Positions 17,072 to 26,352 of a stretch of 64,000 nt of DNA are shown here, piece by piece (the stretch's first letter is position 1; every line of letters starts with the position of its first letter). Under the pieces are notes generated by a model. The model was not told where the DNA came from. It made no database searches and saw only the letters and a list, made by a program, of their open reading frames with translations. The translations under genes and the position numbers were made by a program. Location of the stretch: NCBI GenBank assembly GCA_044463945.1, contig JBIQLW010000019.1, positions 1 to 64,000 of the forward strand. Direction: 5' to 3'. The stretch is from 62-47 sp044463945. Lineage in GTDB: Bacteria; Pseudomonadota; Alphaproteobacteria; Rhizobiales; Xanthobacteraceae.

Positions 17072-19183
17072 ATGAAAAGTTTGCAGCGATTCTGGCATCG
17101 CAACTCGCCTCAGCTCTTTCTCGGTGAACTGCTTGAGAAACGGTGGATGGAGCCGATCATTCCATTCACGCTGACGATTCTGGTGTTTCTGGTGTTCGCG
17201 GTCTCGGTGCCGCGCTATCTCTCCCCCGGAAGTCTTCAGGAATTGATGCGCAATTTCGCGGAGCAGGCCATGGTCGCCGTGGCCATGGCCTTCTCCATCC
17301 TGTCGGGCGGTTTCGACCTGTCGGTCGGCGCCGTGTTCGCGATGGCGAACTTCCTCACAATCTATCTCTATCTCATTCTCGGGCTGCCGCTGCCGGTGGC
17401 GGTCGTCCTCGTCATCCTGTTCGGCGCGGCGATGGGGGCGATCAACGGCGGCCTGATCGCCTATGGCAAGACCCGTCCGTTCCTCACCACCCTCGTCGTT
17501 CTCATCATCGTCCGCGCCGCCTACAACAAGGTGACGATCGCCTACACCAACGAACTCGCCTCCATCGACATGGGAGGCGACGTCTGGGATTTCATGGGAT
17601 CGGGCCGCATTCTCGGCATTCCGGTCAACATGGTGGCGCTGATCGTGCTGGCGGTCGTGACCCACTTCTTCCTGACGCGGGTAAAGCCGGGCGTTCACAT
17701 CATGGCGGTGGGGTCGAGCCGCAAGGCGGCGCGCCACGCCGGCGTCAACGTCAAGCTGGTGCTGTTCTCCGCCTATGTCTATTCGGGAATGATCGCGTCG
17801 CTGGCGGGAATTTTCTATGCGGCGCGGCAGAACAGTTCGGGCACCGACACCGGCGTCGGCTGGGAAATCAACGCATTCGCCGCGGTGGTGCTGGGCGGCA
17901 TCAGCCTTGCCGGCGGGCGCGGCACCATCGCGCGCGCGGTGATGGGCGCGGCGATCATCTTCATGCTCATCAGCGGCATGGTGCGGCTTGGCATTTCCGG
18001 CAACCTGACCACGGCGATCATCGGCGTCATCCTGCTGGTCGCGGTCGGCTTCAACGTGAAGTGGGTCAAGAACAAGGGCAAGGTGCTGCAAAAGGTCTAT
18101 GTAACGCCGAGTTGGGTCGATTTCAGCCCGCCACCATCGATCGCCCGCGACAGCGGCACGCCCTTCGCCGAGAACGACCGCCTCAAGAACGCGGAAGCCA
18201 TCGCGCTCAACAAGATCGAAGGCCCGGAGGACGTCATCCTTGACCGCAAGGACAATCTCTACACCGTCAACCGCAACGGCTCGATCATCCGCTTCCTCGC
18301 TCCCGATTACGAGGTGCGGGAGGAATTCGCCCGCATCGGCGGCCGCCCGCTTGGCCTCGCCTTCGACAAGGACCAGAACCTTCTGGTGTGCATCGCCGGC
18401 ATGGGCGTCTATGGCGTGCGGCCCGACCGCACCGTCTTCAAGGTGACGGACCGCACCACGCGCACCCGCACCCGCCTGAAGGACGACTCGCGCCTCTATC
18501 TCGCCGACGATCTCGACGTCGCCCCCGACGGCAAGATCTATTTCAGCGAAGCCTCCACCCGCTATGAACTGACCGACTGGGCGCTCGACGGCTTTGAGGG
18601 GCGCGGCAACGGCCGCCTGATCTGCCACGATCCCGCGACCGGGACGACACAGACGGTTCTCAAGAACCTGACGTTCCCCAACGGCATTTGCATCTCGCAT
18701 GACGGCCGCTCGGTGCTGTGGGCCAGCACCTGGCTGTGCCAGGTCCATCGTTACTGGATCGCGGGGCCGAAGGCGGGGACCAGCGAACTGCTGATCGATA
18801 ACCTCCCGGGCTATTGCGACAACATCAACCGCGCCTCCGACGGGAAGTACTGGCTGGCGATGGTCGGCCTGCGCACGCCGGTCTACGACCTCGCGATGCG
18901 CAACCCCAGCTTCCGCACCCGCATGGTCAAGCAGATTCCGCCGGACGAGTGGCTGTGTCCGGGAATCAATTACGGCTGCATCATCAAGTTCGACGACAAC
19001 GGCGTGGTCAGCGAATCGTTGTGGGACCCCGGCGGCGAGTCGCATCCCACCATCACCTCGATCCGCGAGCACAAGGGCTATCTCTATATCGGCGGCCTGG
19101 AGAACAACCGCATCGGGCGGATTCGTCTGCCGGACGCCGACCCGACATGGGAAGCGCACAAGTCCTATTGGGGAGGCGCCTGA
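17072..19183 (+). CDS. ABC permease fused to an SMP-30-like beta-propeller
   Basis: One uninterrupted 703-residue frame. Residues about 1-335 are a CUT2 permease with the signatures SILSGGFDLSVGAVFAMAN and VVLGGISLAGGRG. After a linker (about 336-365) comes an SMP-30/gluconolactonase/strictosidine-synthase-like propeller with blade motifs GPEDVILDRKDNLYTVNRNG, LAFDKDQNLLVCIAG, ADDLDVAPDGKIYFSEA and LTFPNGICISHDGRSVLWAS. RbsC-type permeases place the C-terminus in the cytoplasm, so the propeller probably sits inside the cell beside the ATPase. The family hydrolyses lactones or esters using divalent metal. The fusion suggests the substrate is processed on arrival. The stop lies 2 bases before the next gene. 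Confidence 0.9.
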   Translation: MKSLQRFWHRNSPQLFLGELLEKRWMEPIIPFTLTILVFLVFAVSVPRYLSPGSLQELMRNFAEQAMVAVAMAFSILSGGFDLSVGAVFAMANFLTIYLYLILGLPLPVAVVLVILFGAAMGAINGGLIAYGKTRPFLTTLVVLIIVRAAYNKVTIAYTNELASIDMGGDVWDFMGSGRILGIPVNMVALIVLAVVTHFFLTRVKPGVHIMAVGSSRKAARHAGVNVKLVLFSAYVYSGMIASLAGIFYAARQNSSGTDTGVGWEINAFAAVVLGGISLAGGRGTIARAVMGAAIIFMLISGMVRLGISGNLTTAIIGVILLVAVGFNVKWVKNKGKVLQKVYVTPSWVDFSPPPSIARDSGTPFAENDRLKNAEAIALNKIEGPEDVILDRKDNLYTVNRNGSIIRFLAPDYEVREEFARIGGRPLGLAFDKDQNLLVCIAGMGVYGVRPDRTVFKVTDRTTRTRTRLKDDSRLYLADDLDVAPDGKIYFSEASTRYELTDWALDGFEGRGNGRLICHDPATGTTQTVLKNLTFPNGICISHDGRSVLWASTWLCQVHRYWIAGPKAGTSELLIDNLPGYCDNINRASDGKYWLAMVGLRTPVYDLAMRNPSFRTRMVKQIPPDEWLCPGINYGCIIKFDDNGVVSESLWDPGGESHPTITSIREHKGYLYIGGLENNRIGRIRLPDADPTWEAHKSYWGGA

Positions 19184-19185
19184 GC

Positions 19186-20304
19186 ATGTCCCTCCTTGGC
19201 GATATCATCGATCGCGTGTTGTTTCCCAACCGCGAGATCCACGTCATCCCGGTGCTCGACGGCGCCTTCTCGCCGAACAAGCGGCTCGATCAGGCCCGCC
19301 AGCTCGGCGGCGAGATCGCGCGGCCGGACGACATCGCCGCCGGTCCCGACGGTGCGCTCTACGTCTCGACCGGCAATGCCATCCTGCGCTGCACCGGCGC
19401 GGATTTCGAGACGCGCGAGACGTTCGCGACGCTCGGCGGCGCGGTCGGCGGTCTGGCGTTCGCGGCGGACGGACGGCTGCTGGCCTGCGTGTCCGGGCAG
19501 GGGCTGGTGGCGCTGTCGCCGGCCGGCAAGATCGTCGGCACGCTGGAGAATGTGGGCGGCGCGCGGATCGTCTGTCCGCTGTCGGTCGCCGTCGCGCCTG
19601 ACGGCGCGATCTGTGTCACCGACGGCTCACGGCACAATTTGCCGGAGCAGTGGCTTGCCGACCTGATGCAGAACCGCCCGCCGTCCGGCCGGCTGATCGT
19701 CTGCAACGCGGCGCTCGGTGAGGCCCGCGTCCGCGCCGACAAACTTGCATGGCCGCTCGGCCTCGCGGTGTCCCACGACGGCAACGAGATTCTGGTCGCC
19801 GAATCCTGGACCCATCGGCTCACCGCCTTCGCGCGTACCGGCACTGCCGCGCGCGTGATCGTCAGGAACTACAGCGGCTATCCGGCGCGCCTGTCGCGCG
19901 ATGACGCGGGCGGTTACTGGATGGCGTTCTTCGCGCTGCGCACGCAACTCACCGAATTCGTGCTGCGCGAGCGGGCGTTCTGCGATGAAATGATGCGGAC
20001 GGTGCCGCCCGACCTGTGGATCGGCCCGGCGCTGGACGGGCGTATCAATCCGCGCGAGCCGACCCAGATCGGGCGGATCAAGAAGCTCGGGATTCAGAAG
20101 CCGTGGGCGCCGGCGCGCTCCTATGGGCTGGTGGCCCGGCTCGACGGCAGGGGCGAGGCGGTCGAGACGCTGCACAGCCGCGTCGATGGACGGATCCACG
20201 GCGTCGTCGCCGTCCGGCCGGTCGGTGACCGCGTGGTGGCGGTCGCCAAGGGCCGCGACTGCCTGGTCGCGTTGCCGCCCGCCGGCGGCGCAAGGGAAGG
20301 GTGA
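19186..20304 (+). CDS. SMP-30/gluconolactonase-like beta-propeller protein
   Basis: A 372-residue protein of the same propeller family as the fused domain upstream, without a signal peptide or membrane helix. Blade motifs include RPDDIAAGPDGALYVSTGNA, GGLAFAADGRLLACVSGQG, CPLSVAVAPDGAICVTDGS and LGLAVSHDGNEILVAESWTH. It shares the segment YWMAFFALRTQLTEFVLR with the fused propeller (there YWLAMVGLRTPVYDLAMR). The two therefore look like a diverged pair that may pair up or act in sequence. ATG 19186 is 2 bases after the fusion gene's stop. The substrate is unknown; a lactone or ester is the family expectation. Confidence 0.85.
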   Translation: MSLLGDIIDRVLFPNREIHVIPVLDGAFSPNKRLDQARQLGGEIARPDDIAAGPDGALYVSTGNAILRCTGADFETRETFATLGGAVGGLAFAADGRLLACVSGQGLVALSPAGKIVGTLENVGGARIVCPLSVAVAPDGAICVTDGSRHNLPEQWLADLMQNRPPSGRLIVCNAALGEARVRADKLAWPLGLAVSHDGNEILVAESWTHRLTAFARTGTAARVIVRNYSGYPARLSRDDAGGYWMAFFALRTQLTEFVLRERAFCDEMMRTVPPDLWIGPALDGRINPREPTQIGRIKKLGIQKPWAPARSYGLVARLDGRGEAVETLHSRVDGRIHGVVAVRPVGDRVVAVAKGRDCLVALPPAGGAREG

Positions 20305-20309
20305 GGATC

Positions 20310-21842
20310 ATGCCAGCGGAGAAAGGCGAGGTGTCGCCGCTGCTTCGGATCGTCAACGGCAGCAAGGTCTACGGCGGCCTTCACGCCATCGATGGCGTCA
20401 ATTTCGATCTGCGTCCCGGCGAGATTCACGCGCTGCTGGGCGAGAACGGCGCGGGAAAATCCACCCTGTGCAAGGCGATCGCCGGCGCCATCGAACTGAC
20501 CTCGGGCGATTACCTGATCGGCGGCGAGAAGGTGTCGTTCGCCTCGCCCAAGGAAGCGCTGGAGGGCGGCGTCGCGATGGTCTACCAGGAATCCAGCCTG
20601 GTCCCGTCGATGACGGTCGCGCAGAACCTCGAACTCGGCATGGAGAAATGGTTCACCGTCTACAGCAAGATCAACATCGCCGCGACCCAGTCGTTGCAGT
20701 CGATGAACTTCAACGTCGATCCGCTCGCTCTGGTCGAAACGCTGGGAACGGCGAAGCGGCAGATGGTCGAGATCGTCCGCGCGGTGCGCCACAACGCCAG
20801 GATCTTCATCTTCGATGAGCCCACGGCGTCGCTGACGCCGGAGGAGATGCAGCACCTGTTCCATCTGCTCAATACGCTGAAGGAGCGCGGCGCGGGGATC
20901 ATCTTCATTTCGCACGCGCTTGAGGAAGCGCTCGACATTGCCGACCGCATCACCGTGCTGCGCGACGGCAAGCTGGTGGCGACCGTTCCCGCCGCGGGAA
21001 TGACGCGCGACGCCCTGGTGCGCATGATGGTCGGCCGCGAGGAAACCGCGAGCCATTACGCGAGCCACGGCGCCGATCCCGACGCCGCGACGCCGCGGGC
21101 AAAGCGCGGCGAGAAGGTGCTGTCGGTCGAGAACGTGACCATGGGCAGCATGGTCAAGAACATGTCGTTCTCGGTGTTCAACAGCGAGGTCGTCGGCATC
21201 TTCGGGCTGGTCGGCGCGGGACGCTCCGAGGTCGCGCAGATCGTCTGCGGCGCGCGCAAGCGCAACTTCCTGCGCGGCGGCATGATCTATCTGCGGGACA
21301 AGCCGATCCGCTACCGCGTGCCGCGGCAGGCGGTGCGCGACGGCATCGCCTACATCACCGAGGATCGCAAGGTCGATGGTTTCTTCGAGACCATGACCGT
21401 CGATCAGAACATCTATCTCGGCTATCTCGCCTCGCCCCGGGTCAAGCGTTTCCTGTATTCCGTGCGCGAGATGAAGCGCGTCGCCGATCACTGGATCGCC
21501 GCGCTGTCGATCTCGGCCCTGAAGCGGTCGCTGAAGATCATCGAATATTCCGGCGGAAACCAGCAGAAGGTGGTGGTCGGCAAGTCGCTGGCGCAGGAGC
21601 CGACGGTGGTGATCTTCGACGAGCCGACGCGCGGCGTAGATGTCAGCGCCATTCCGCAAATTCACGCGGCGATCCGTAACCTCGCGGGCGAGAACAAGGC
21701 CGTGGTCGTGATCTCGTCCTACCTGCCTGAAATCCTCGCCATCTCGGATCGCATCCTGGTGGCGCGCGGCGGCCGCATCGTCGAGGAGATGGCGCGCGCG
21801 GATGCGACCGAGGAGAAGATCATGTATGCCGCCATTCACTGA
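20310..21842 (+). CDS. CUT2-type double ATP-binding protein
   Basis: A 510-residue ABC ATPase with two tandem nucleotide-binding domains, as in RbsA/MglA. The first has Walker A GENGAGKST and Walker B FDEPTASLTPEE. Its signature region is degenerate. The second has the altered Walker A GLVGAGRSE, signature YSGGNQQKVVVGKSL and FDEPTRGVDVSA. This asymmetry is normal for the family. It energises the two permeases. The start is either ATG 20310 or GTG 20301, which overlaps the previous stop codon; purine-rich AGGGAAGGGTGAGG precedes both. Confidence 0.93.
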   Translation: MPAEKGEVSPLLRIVNGSKVYGGLHAIDGVNFDLRPGEIHALLGENGAGKSTLCKAIAGAIELTSGDYLIGGEKVSFASPKEALEGGVAMVYQESSLVPSMTVAQNLELGMEKWFTVYSKINIAATQSLQSMNFNVDPLALVETLGTAKRQMVEIVRAVRHNARIFIFDEPTASLTPEEMQHLFHLLNTLKERGAGIIFISHALEEALDIADRITVLRDGKLVATVPAAGMTRDALVRMMVGREETASHYASHGADPDAATPRAKRGEKVLSVENVTMGSMVKNMSFSVFNSEVVGIFGLVGAGRSEVAQIVCGARKRNFLRGGMIYLRDKPIRYRVPRQAVRDGIAYITEDRKVDGFFETMTVDQNIYLGYLASPRVKRFLYSVREMKRVADHWIAALSISALKRSLKIIEYSGGNQQKVVVGKSLAQEPTVVIFDEPTRGVDVSAIPQIHAAIRNLAGENKAVVVISSYLPEILAISDRILVARGGRIVEEMARADATEEKIMYAAIH

Positions 21843-21857
21843 TGTCATGAGCCATCG

Positions 21858-22646
21858 ATGAGCGCTTTTCAGCAGCCCCGTTCGCGCAGGGAGCCGGGAG
21901 GGGACATGGACGACGATCCGGAGGACGGCCGCCTGATGAGCGAGCGCATCGCCGCCGAGATCCGTAGCGCAGTTCTGAGCGGCGAGATGCGGCCGGGAAT
22001 GCGCATCCGGCAGGAACTGCTCGCCGCCCATTTCGGCGCCAGCCGCATTCCGGTGCGCGAGGCGCTGAAGCAGCTTGAGAACGAGGGTCTGGTGGTGATG
22101 GCGCCGAACCGCGGCGCCTGGATCGCGGACGTCAATTCGGACGAATCCATCGAGATTTACAAGATCCGCGAGGCGGTGGAGCCGCTGGCCATCGGCGAAA
22201 GCGTGCCGAACCTGACCGACGAGGACATCGATACGCTCGACGCCATCGTGCGCGAACTGGAGCACGTCCCGACGCTTGAGGAATACATCCAGCTCGATCG
22301 CGAGTTTCATCTGCGCACTTATGCGGGGGCGCGGATGCCGCAGCTTCTGGCGATGGTCGAGCGATTCTGGAACAGCACGCAGCATTTTCGGCGGTTGTTC
22401 GTGAAGGAAGCCTATGCCAAGGATGGATTCCCGTTCTCCGATCCCCAGCATCTGCTGTTGATGGATGCGATCCGGGCGCGCGACGTCGATGCGGCGCAGA
22501 TATTGGTGCGTCTGCATATCCGCAGAACGCGCCTCGTCATCGAGACGACGGAGAGGGGGACCAGCCGGTCGCCGGTGGCCAGCCGCTCCGTCGTGCGGCG
22601 CACCCCGCCGGGCCCGGTTTATCGAAGGAGAGACAGTCATGAGTGA
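21858..22646 (+). CDS. GntR-family (FCD/FadR-type) transcription regulator
   Basis: A 262-residue regulator. The winged helix spans about residues 26-95, with RIRQELLAAHFGASRIPVRE and ALKQLENEGLVVMAPNRG. The C-terminal FCD effector domain has the metal-ligand pattern around DREFHLRTYAGA and a later His. Such regulators bind acyl-CoAs, sugar acids or other carboxylates. It lies inside the operon between the transporter and the two CoA dehydrogenase genes, and overlaps the next gene by 8 bases. A local role over the paired 10-mers at 14793-14822 is inferred. The C-terminal 30 residues are Arg- and Ser-rich. Confidence 0.9.
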   Translation: MSAFQQPRSRREPGGDMDDDPEDGRLMSERIAAEIRSAVLSGEMRPGMRIRQELLAAHFGASRIPVREALKQLENEGLVVMAPNRGAWIADVNSDESIEIYKIREAVEPLAIGESVPNLTDEDIDTLDAIVRELEHVPTLEEYIQLDREFHLRTYAGARMPQLLAMVERFWNSTQHFRRLFVKEAYAKDGFPFSDPQHLLLMDAIRARDVDAAQILVRLHIRRTRLVIETTERGTSRSPVASRSVVRRTPPGPVYRRRDSHE

Positions 22647-23514
22647 TTTTCAGAAGATCGGCGTGGTCGGCGCCGGCATGATGGGCTCCGAGATTGCCCT
22701 GATGTTCGCGCTCGCCGGCTATCCGACGCTGCTCAGCGATCAGTCGCGCGAGGCGGCCGAGCGCGCGATCGAGCGCCTTCACGGCGTGCTCGACCGCGGC
22801 CTGCCCCGGCGGTTCTGGTCGGAGGAAGCGGCGGCCACCGCGCGCCGCCAGCTTGCGGTCGCCGATAGCCTCGATGCCTATGCCGACCGTGACCTGGTGA
22901 TCGAAGCGGTGTTCGAGGACGAGGCGCTGAAGCGCGACGTGTTCAAACGGCTCGACGCCATCGTCGCGCCGGGGGCGGGGCTGGCGTCCAACACCTCGTC
23001 GATCTCCATCACCACGCTGAGTTCGGCGGTGGCGGAGCCGCGCCGCGCCCGCTTCATCGGCACGCATTTCTTCTCGCCGGTGTCGCGCATGAAACTGGTG
23101 GAGGTGATCCCGGCCGCCGACACCGATCCCGCCTTCGCCGATGCGGTGAGCGACGTCATGACCGCGATCGGCAAGGCGCCGATCCGCGTCAAGGACGTCG
23201 TCGGCTTCGCCGTCAACCGGCTGCTGCACGCGCTGGTGCTCGAATCGATCCGCCTCGTCGAGGAAGGCGTGTGCTCGCCGGCGGATATCGACGCCGCCTG
23301 CAAGCTCGGCCTCGGGCATCCGATCGGCCCGTTCGAACTGATGGACAATACCCAGAACTCGCTGTCGCTGAGCGTGCACGAGATTCTTCATCAGGCTTAC
23401 GGCGAGCGCTTCCTGCCGCGCCCGCTGCTGCGCCAGATGGTCGCCGCCGGCTATAACGGCCGCAAGGCGGGGCGCGGGTGGCATCGTTACGGCAGCGACG
23501 GCAAGAAGCAATGA
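22639..23514 (+). CDS. 3-hydroxyacyl-CoA dehydrogenase
   Basis: Oxidises a 3-hydroxyacyl-CoA to 3-ketoacyl-CoA with NAD. The 291-residue protein has the Rossmann motif VVGAGMMGSEIA at residues 9-20. It has the catalytic Ser/His region SNTSSISITTLSS...GTHFFSPVSRMKLVEVI, and the C-terminal dimer domain with DVVGFAVNRLL and LGLGHPIGPFELMD. The length matches PaaH/Hbd-type stand-alone enzymes. ATG 22639 follows AAGGAGAG and overlaps the GntR stop. Its place beside an acyl-CoA dehydrogenase suggests a short oxidation route for the imported compound. Confidence 0.93.
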   Translation: MSDFQKIGVVGAGMMGSEIALMFALAGYPTLLSDQSREAAERAIERLHGVLDRGLPRRFWSEEAAATARRQLAVADSLDAYADRDLVIEAVFEDEALKRDVFKRLDAIVAPGAGLASNTSSISITTLSSAVAEPRRARFIGTHFFSPVSRMKLVEVIPAADTDPAFADAVSDVMTAIGKAPIRVKDVVGFAVNRLLHALVLESIRLVEEGVCSPADIDAACKLGLGHPIGPFELMDNTQNSLSLSVHEILHQAYGERFLPRPLLRQMVAAGYNGRKAGRGWHRYGSDGKKQ

Positions 23515-23561
23515 CAGCGGCGCCTCGAGCCGGCGCGCGCAACCGATAGCGGAGCATCGAC

Positions 23562-24869
<1,308 letters not shown>

Positions 24870-24906
24870 CGTTTCATGATTTGACGGAAACGCTGTGACA
24901 TGAGGC

Positions 24907-24979
24907 GTCATTGCCGGGCCTGACCCGGCAATCCATCCTTTTCAGAAAGATGGATGCGCGGATCAAGTCCGCGCATGAC
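24907..24979 (+). repeat. 73-bp dispersed repeat (copy 1 of a near-identical pair)
   Basis: GTCATTGCCGGGCCTGACCC leads into three short inverted repeats (TTGCCGGG/CCCGGCAA, CCATC/GATGG, GCGCGGAT/ATCCGCGC-like) and ends GCGCATGAC. The reverse complement of 58357-58428 is the same element with only a few differences. It sits directly after an operon end. Confidence 0.9.
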
Positions 24980-25037
24980 GACGGGTGATTCCGCCAAAGA
25001 CGGAAAACCTCTAAATGTGTGGGACCGTGAGGTGACC

Positions 25038-25502
25038 TCAGCCCGCGGGGCGCGGCGTGCCGGACGCCGCGCGGGTCTGCGTCCGGATCGCCGGCCACAC
25101 CGTGCGCCGCCAGGCGGACGCGCCGGCGTCCCACGCCACCACCTCGCCCCCGCGCAGCACGAACCACTGCGGCGCGCCCGGCAGCGTTCGCACCCGCTCG
25201 CGCAAGCCCGCGAGATCGGCCGGCCACAGCGGCTCCGCCAGCAGGTCGCGCAGCCGTGTCGCGATCACTTCACGATAACGCAGGCCGGAAAATTCGCGGC
25301 TCTCCACGAATGACGGCCGCTCGTCGCGCCGCCAGGCGCGGCACGGCCCGCAATCCTCCGCGCCGACATAGACGACGGTGATCGCGCCGCGCCCCGCCGC
25401 CGGCTGATGCGGCACGTCGGCGACCAGCACCCCGCAGCCGAGCGCGAGCGCAAGGGCGGCAGGCAAACGGCGCGAGAGCAGGGGACGGGCGGCGACTGAC
25501 AT
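25038..25502 (-). CDS. Thioredoxin-like exported or anchored protein
   Basis: A 154-residue protein with an N-terminal hydrophobic signal (about residues 12-30, ALALALGCGVLVADVPHQ). A thioredoxin-like domain follows, with the redox motif EDCGPCRAW near residue 52. The rest of the fold is short and diverged (GAPQWFVLRGGEVVAWDAG). A periplasmic reductase or metallochaperone role is plausible. It diverges from the heme-copper operon across a 105-base gap, and such proteins commonly help mature CuA and SCO centres. That link is inference. The start is ATG 25502, with GTG two codons earlier possible. Confidence 0.75.
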   Translation of the reverse strand: MSVAARPLLSRRLPAALALALGCGVLVADVPHQPAAGRGAITVVYVGAEDCGPCRAWRRDERPSFVESREFSGLRYREVIATRLRDLLAEPLWPADLAGLRERVRTLPGAPQWFVLRGGEVVAWDAGASAWRRTVWPAIRTQTRAASGTPRPAG

Positions 25503-25607
25503 CCGCACAGCCTAGAGCCGCATGGCGGTGTCTCACTTACCCAAAGTCAAGGCCGCGCGCCGCGAACGGTGGCAGCTTCCTGTCAAAGGGACGTGAGGAG
25601 CACCGCC

Positions 25608-25787
25608 ATGTCGAAGACCGCGAAGCCGCCCGGCGAGCCAGCCGCCGCCGACGATGAGCCCATGCCGTTCATGCAGCGGGTGCTCGACGATCCGTTCCTG
25701 CTTCTGTTCATCGGCGTCACCATTCCCACGATCCTCTATCTCGTCTGGGGCGTGATGGAGATCGCCAACGTCCCGGTCGGCAAATAG
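25608..25787 (+). CDS. Small single-pass membrane subunit of the heme-copper enzyme
   Basis: A 59-residue protein: a charged N-terminus of about 22 residues, then FMQRVLDDPFLLLFIGVTIPTILYLVWGVMEI, one membrane helix, and a short tail. GTGAGGAG precedes the ATG. It is 12 bases before the subunit II gene and is the first gene of the operon. Small single-helix subunits are known in B-family heme-copper enzymes (for example subunit IIa of the Thermus ba3 enzyme), which is the best analogy. Confidence 0.8.
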   Translation: MSKTAKPPGEPAAADDEPMPFMQRVLDDPFLLLFIGVTIPTILYLVWGVMEIANVPVGK

Positions 25788-25799
25788 GAGAGCGATCCG

Positions 25800-26351
25800 A
25801 TGGCCATTACCTCTCCCGAACGCCGCGTCTGGTGGAACGAGCCGGTCGAGCGCGTCGAACTGATCTGGATCGCCGTGGCGCTGCTGTGGGGTCTGTTCAT
25901 GTTCTTCTTCATGATCGCCTGGCACTTCATCGGCGGTCAGAATCTCGCAACCGAAGCCTACAAGGTGGTGCCGAGCGCCTATCAGGAGAAGGTCGACGCC
26001 TTCGCCGAGAAGTACCAGGTCGGCGACGAATCCGGCACGCCGATCGTGCGGCCGCCGGCCGGCGAAGATATCTATCTGCTCGGGCGGCTGTGGCAGTGGT
26101 GGCCGGTGCTGCAACTGGAAAAGGGCCAGAGCTACCGCCTGCATCTGTCGTCGGTCGACTGGCAGCACGGCTTCTCGCTGCAACCCACCAACATCAACAT
26201 CCAGGTTCATCCCGGCTACGAGCACGTCATCGTCCTGACGCCGACCGAAGCCGGCGAATTCGGCATCATCTGCAACGAGTTCTGCGGCATCGGCCATCAC
26301 ACCATGACCGGCAAGATCATCGTCGTCGATAGCAAGGCGGAGGCGAAGTAA
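25800..26351 (+). CDS. Heme-copper enzyme subunit II with CuA site
   Basis: A 183-residue membrane-anchored protein. One helix (about residues 22-45) is followed by a cupredoxin domain facing the periplasm. All CuA ligands are present: His123 in WQHGF, then Cys158, Glu160, Cys162, His166 and Met169 in CNEFCGIGHHTM. It therefore takes electrons from a c-type cytochrome or cupredoxin rather than directly from quinol. The short form with one helix is typical of B-family enzymes. Its stop is 2 bases before the subunit I start. In NO-reducing relatives (sNOR type) the same CuA subunit is kept. Confidence 0.93.
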   Translation: MAITSPERRVWWNEPVERVELIWIAVALLWGLFMFFFMIAWHFIGGQNLATEAYKVVPSAYQEKVDAFAEKYQVGDESGTPIVRPPAGEDIYLLGRLWQWWPVLQLEKGQSYRLHLSSVDWQHGFSLQPTNINIQVHPGYEHVIVLTPTEAGEFGIICNEFCGIGHHTMTGKIIVVDSKAEAK

Positions 26352-26352
26352 C

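Noticed and set aside
20121..22640. An 839-codon open frame on the minus strand
   Set aside because: Shadow of the ABC ATPase and GntR genes; the composition is biased and no start signal is present.
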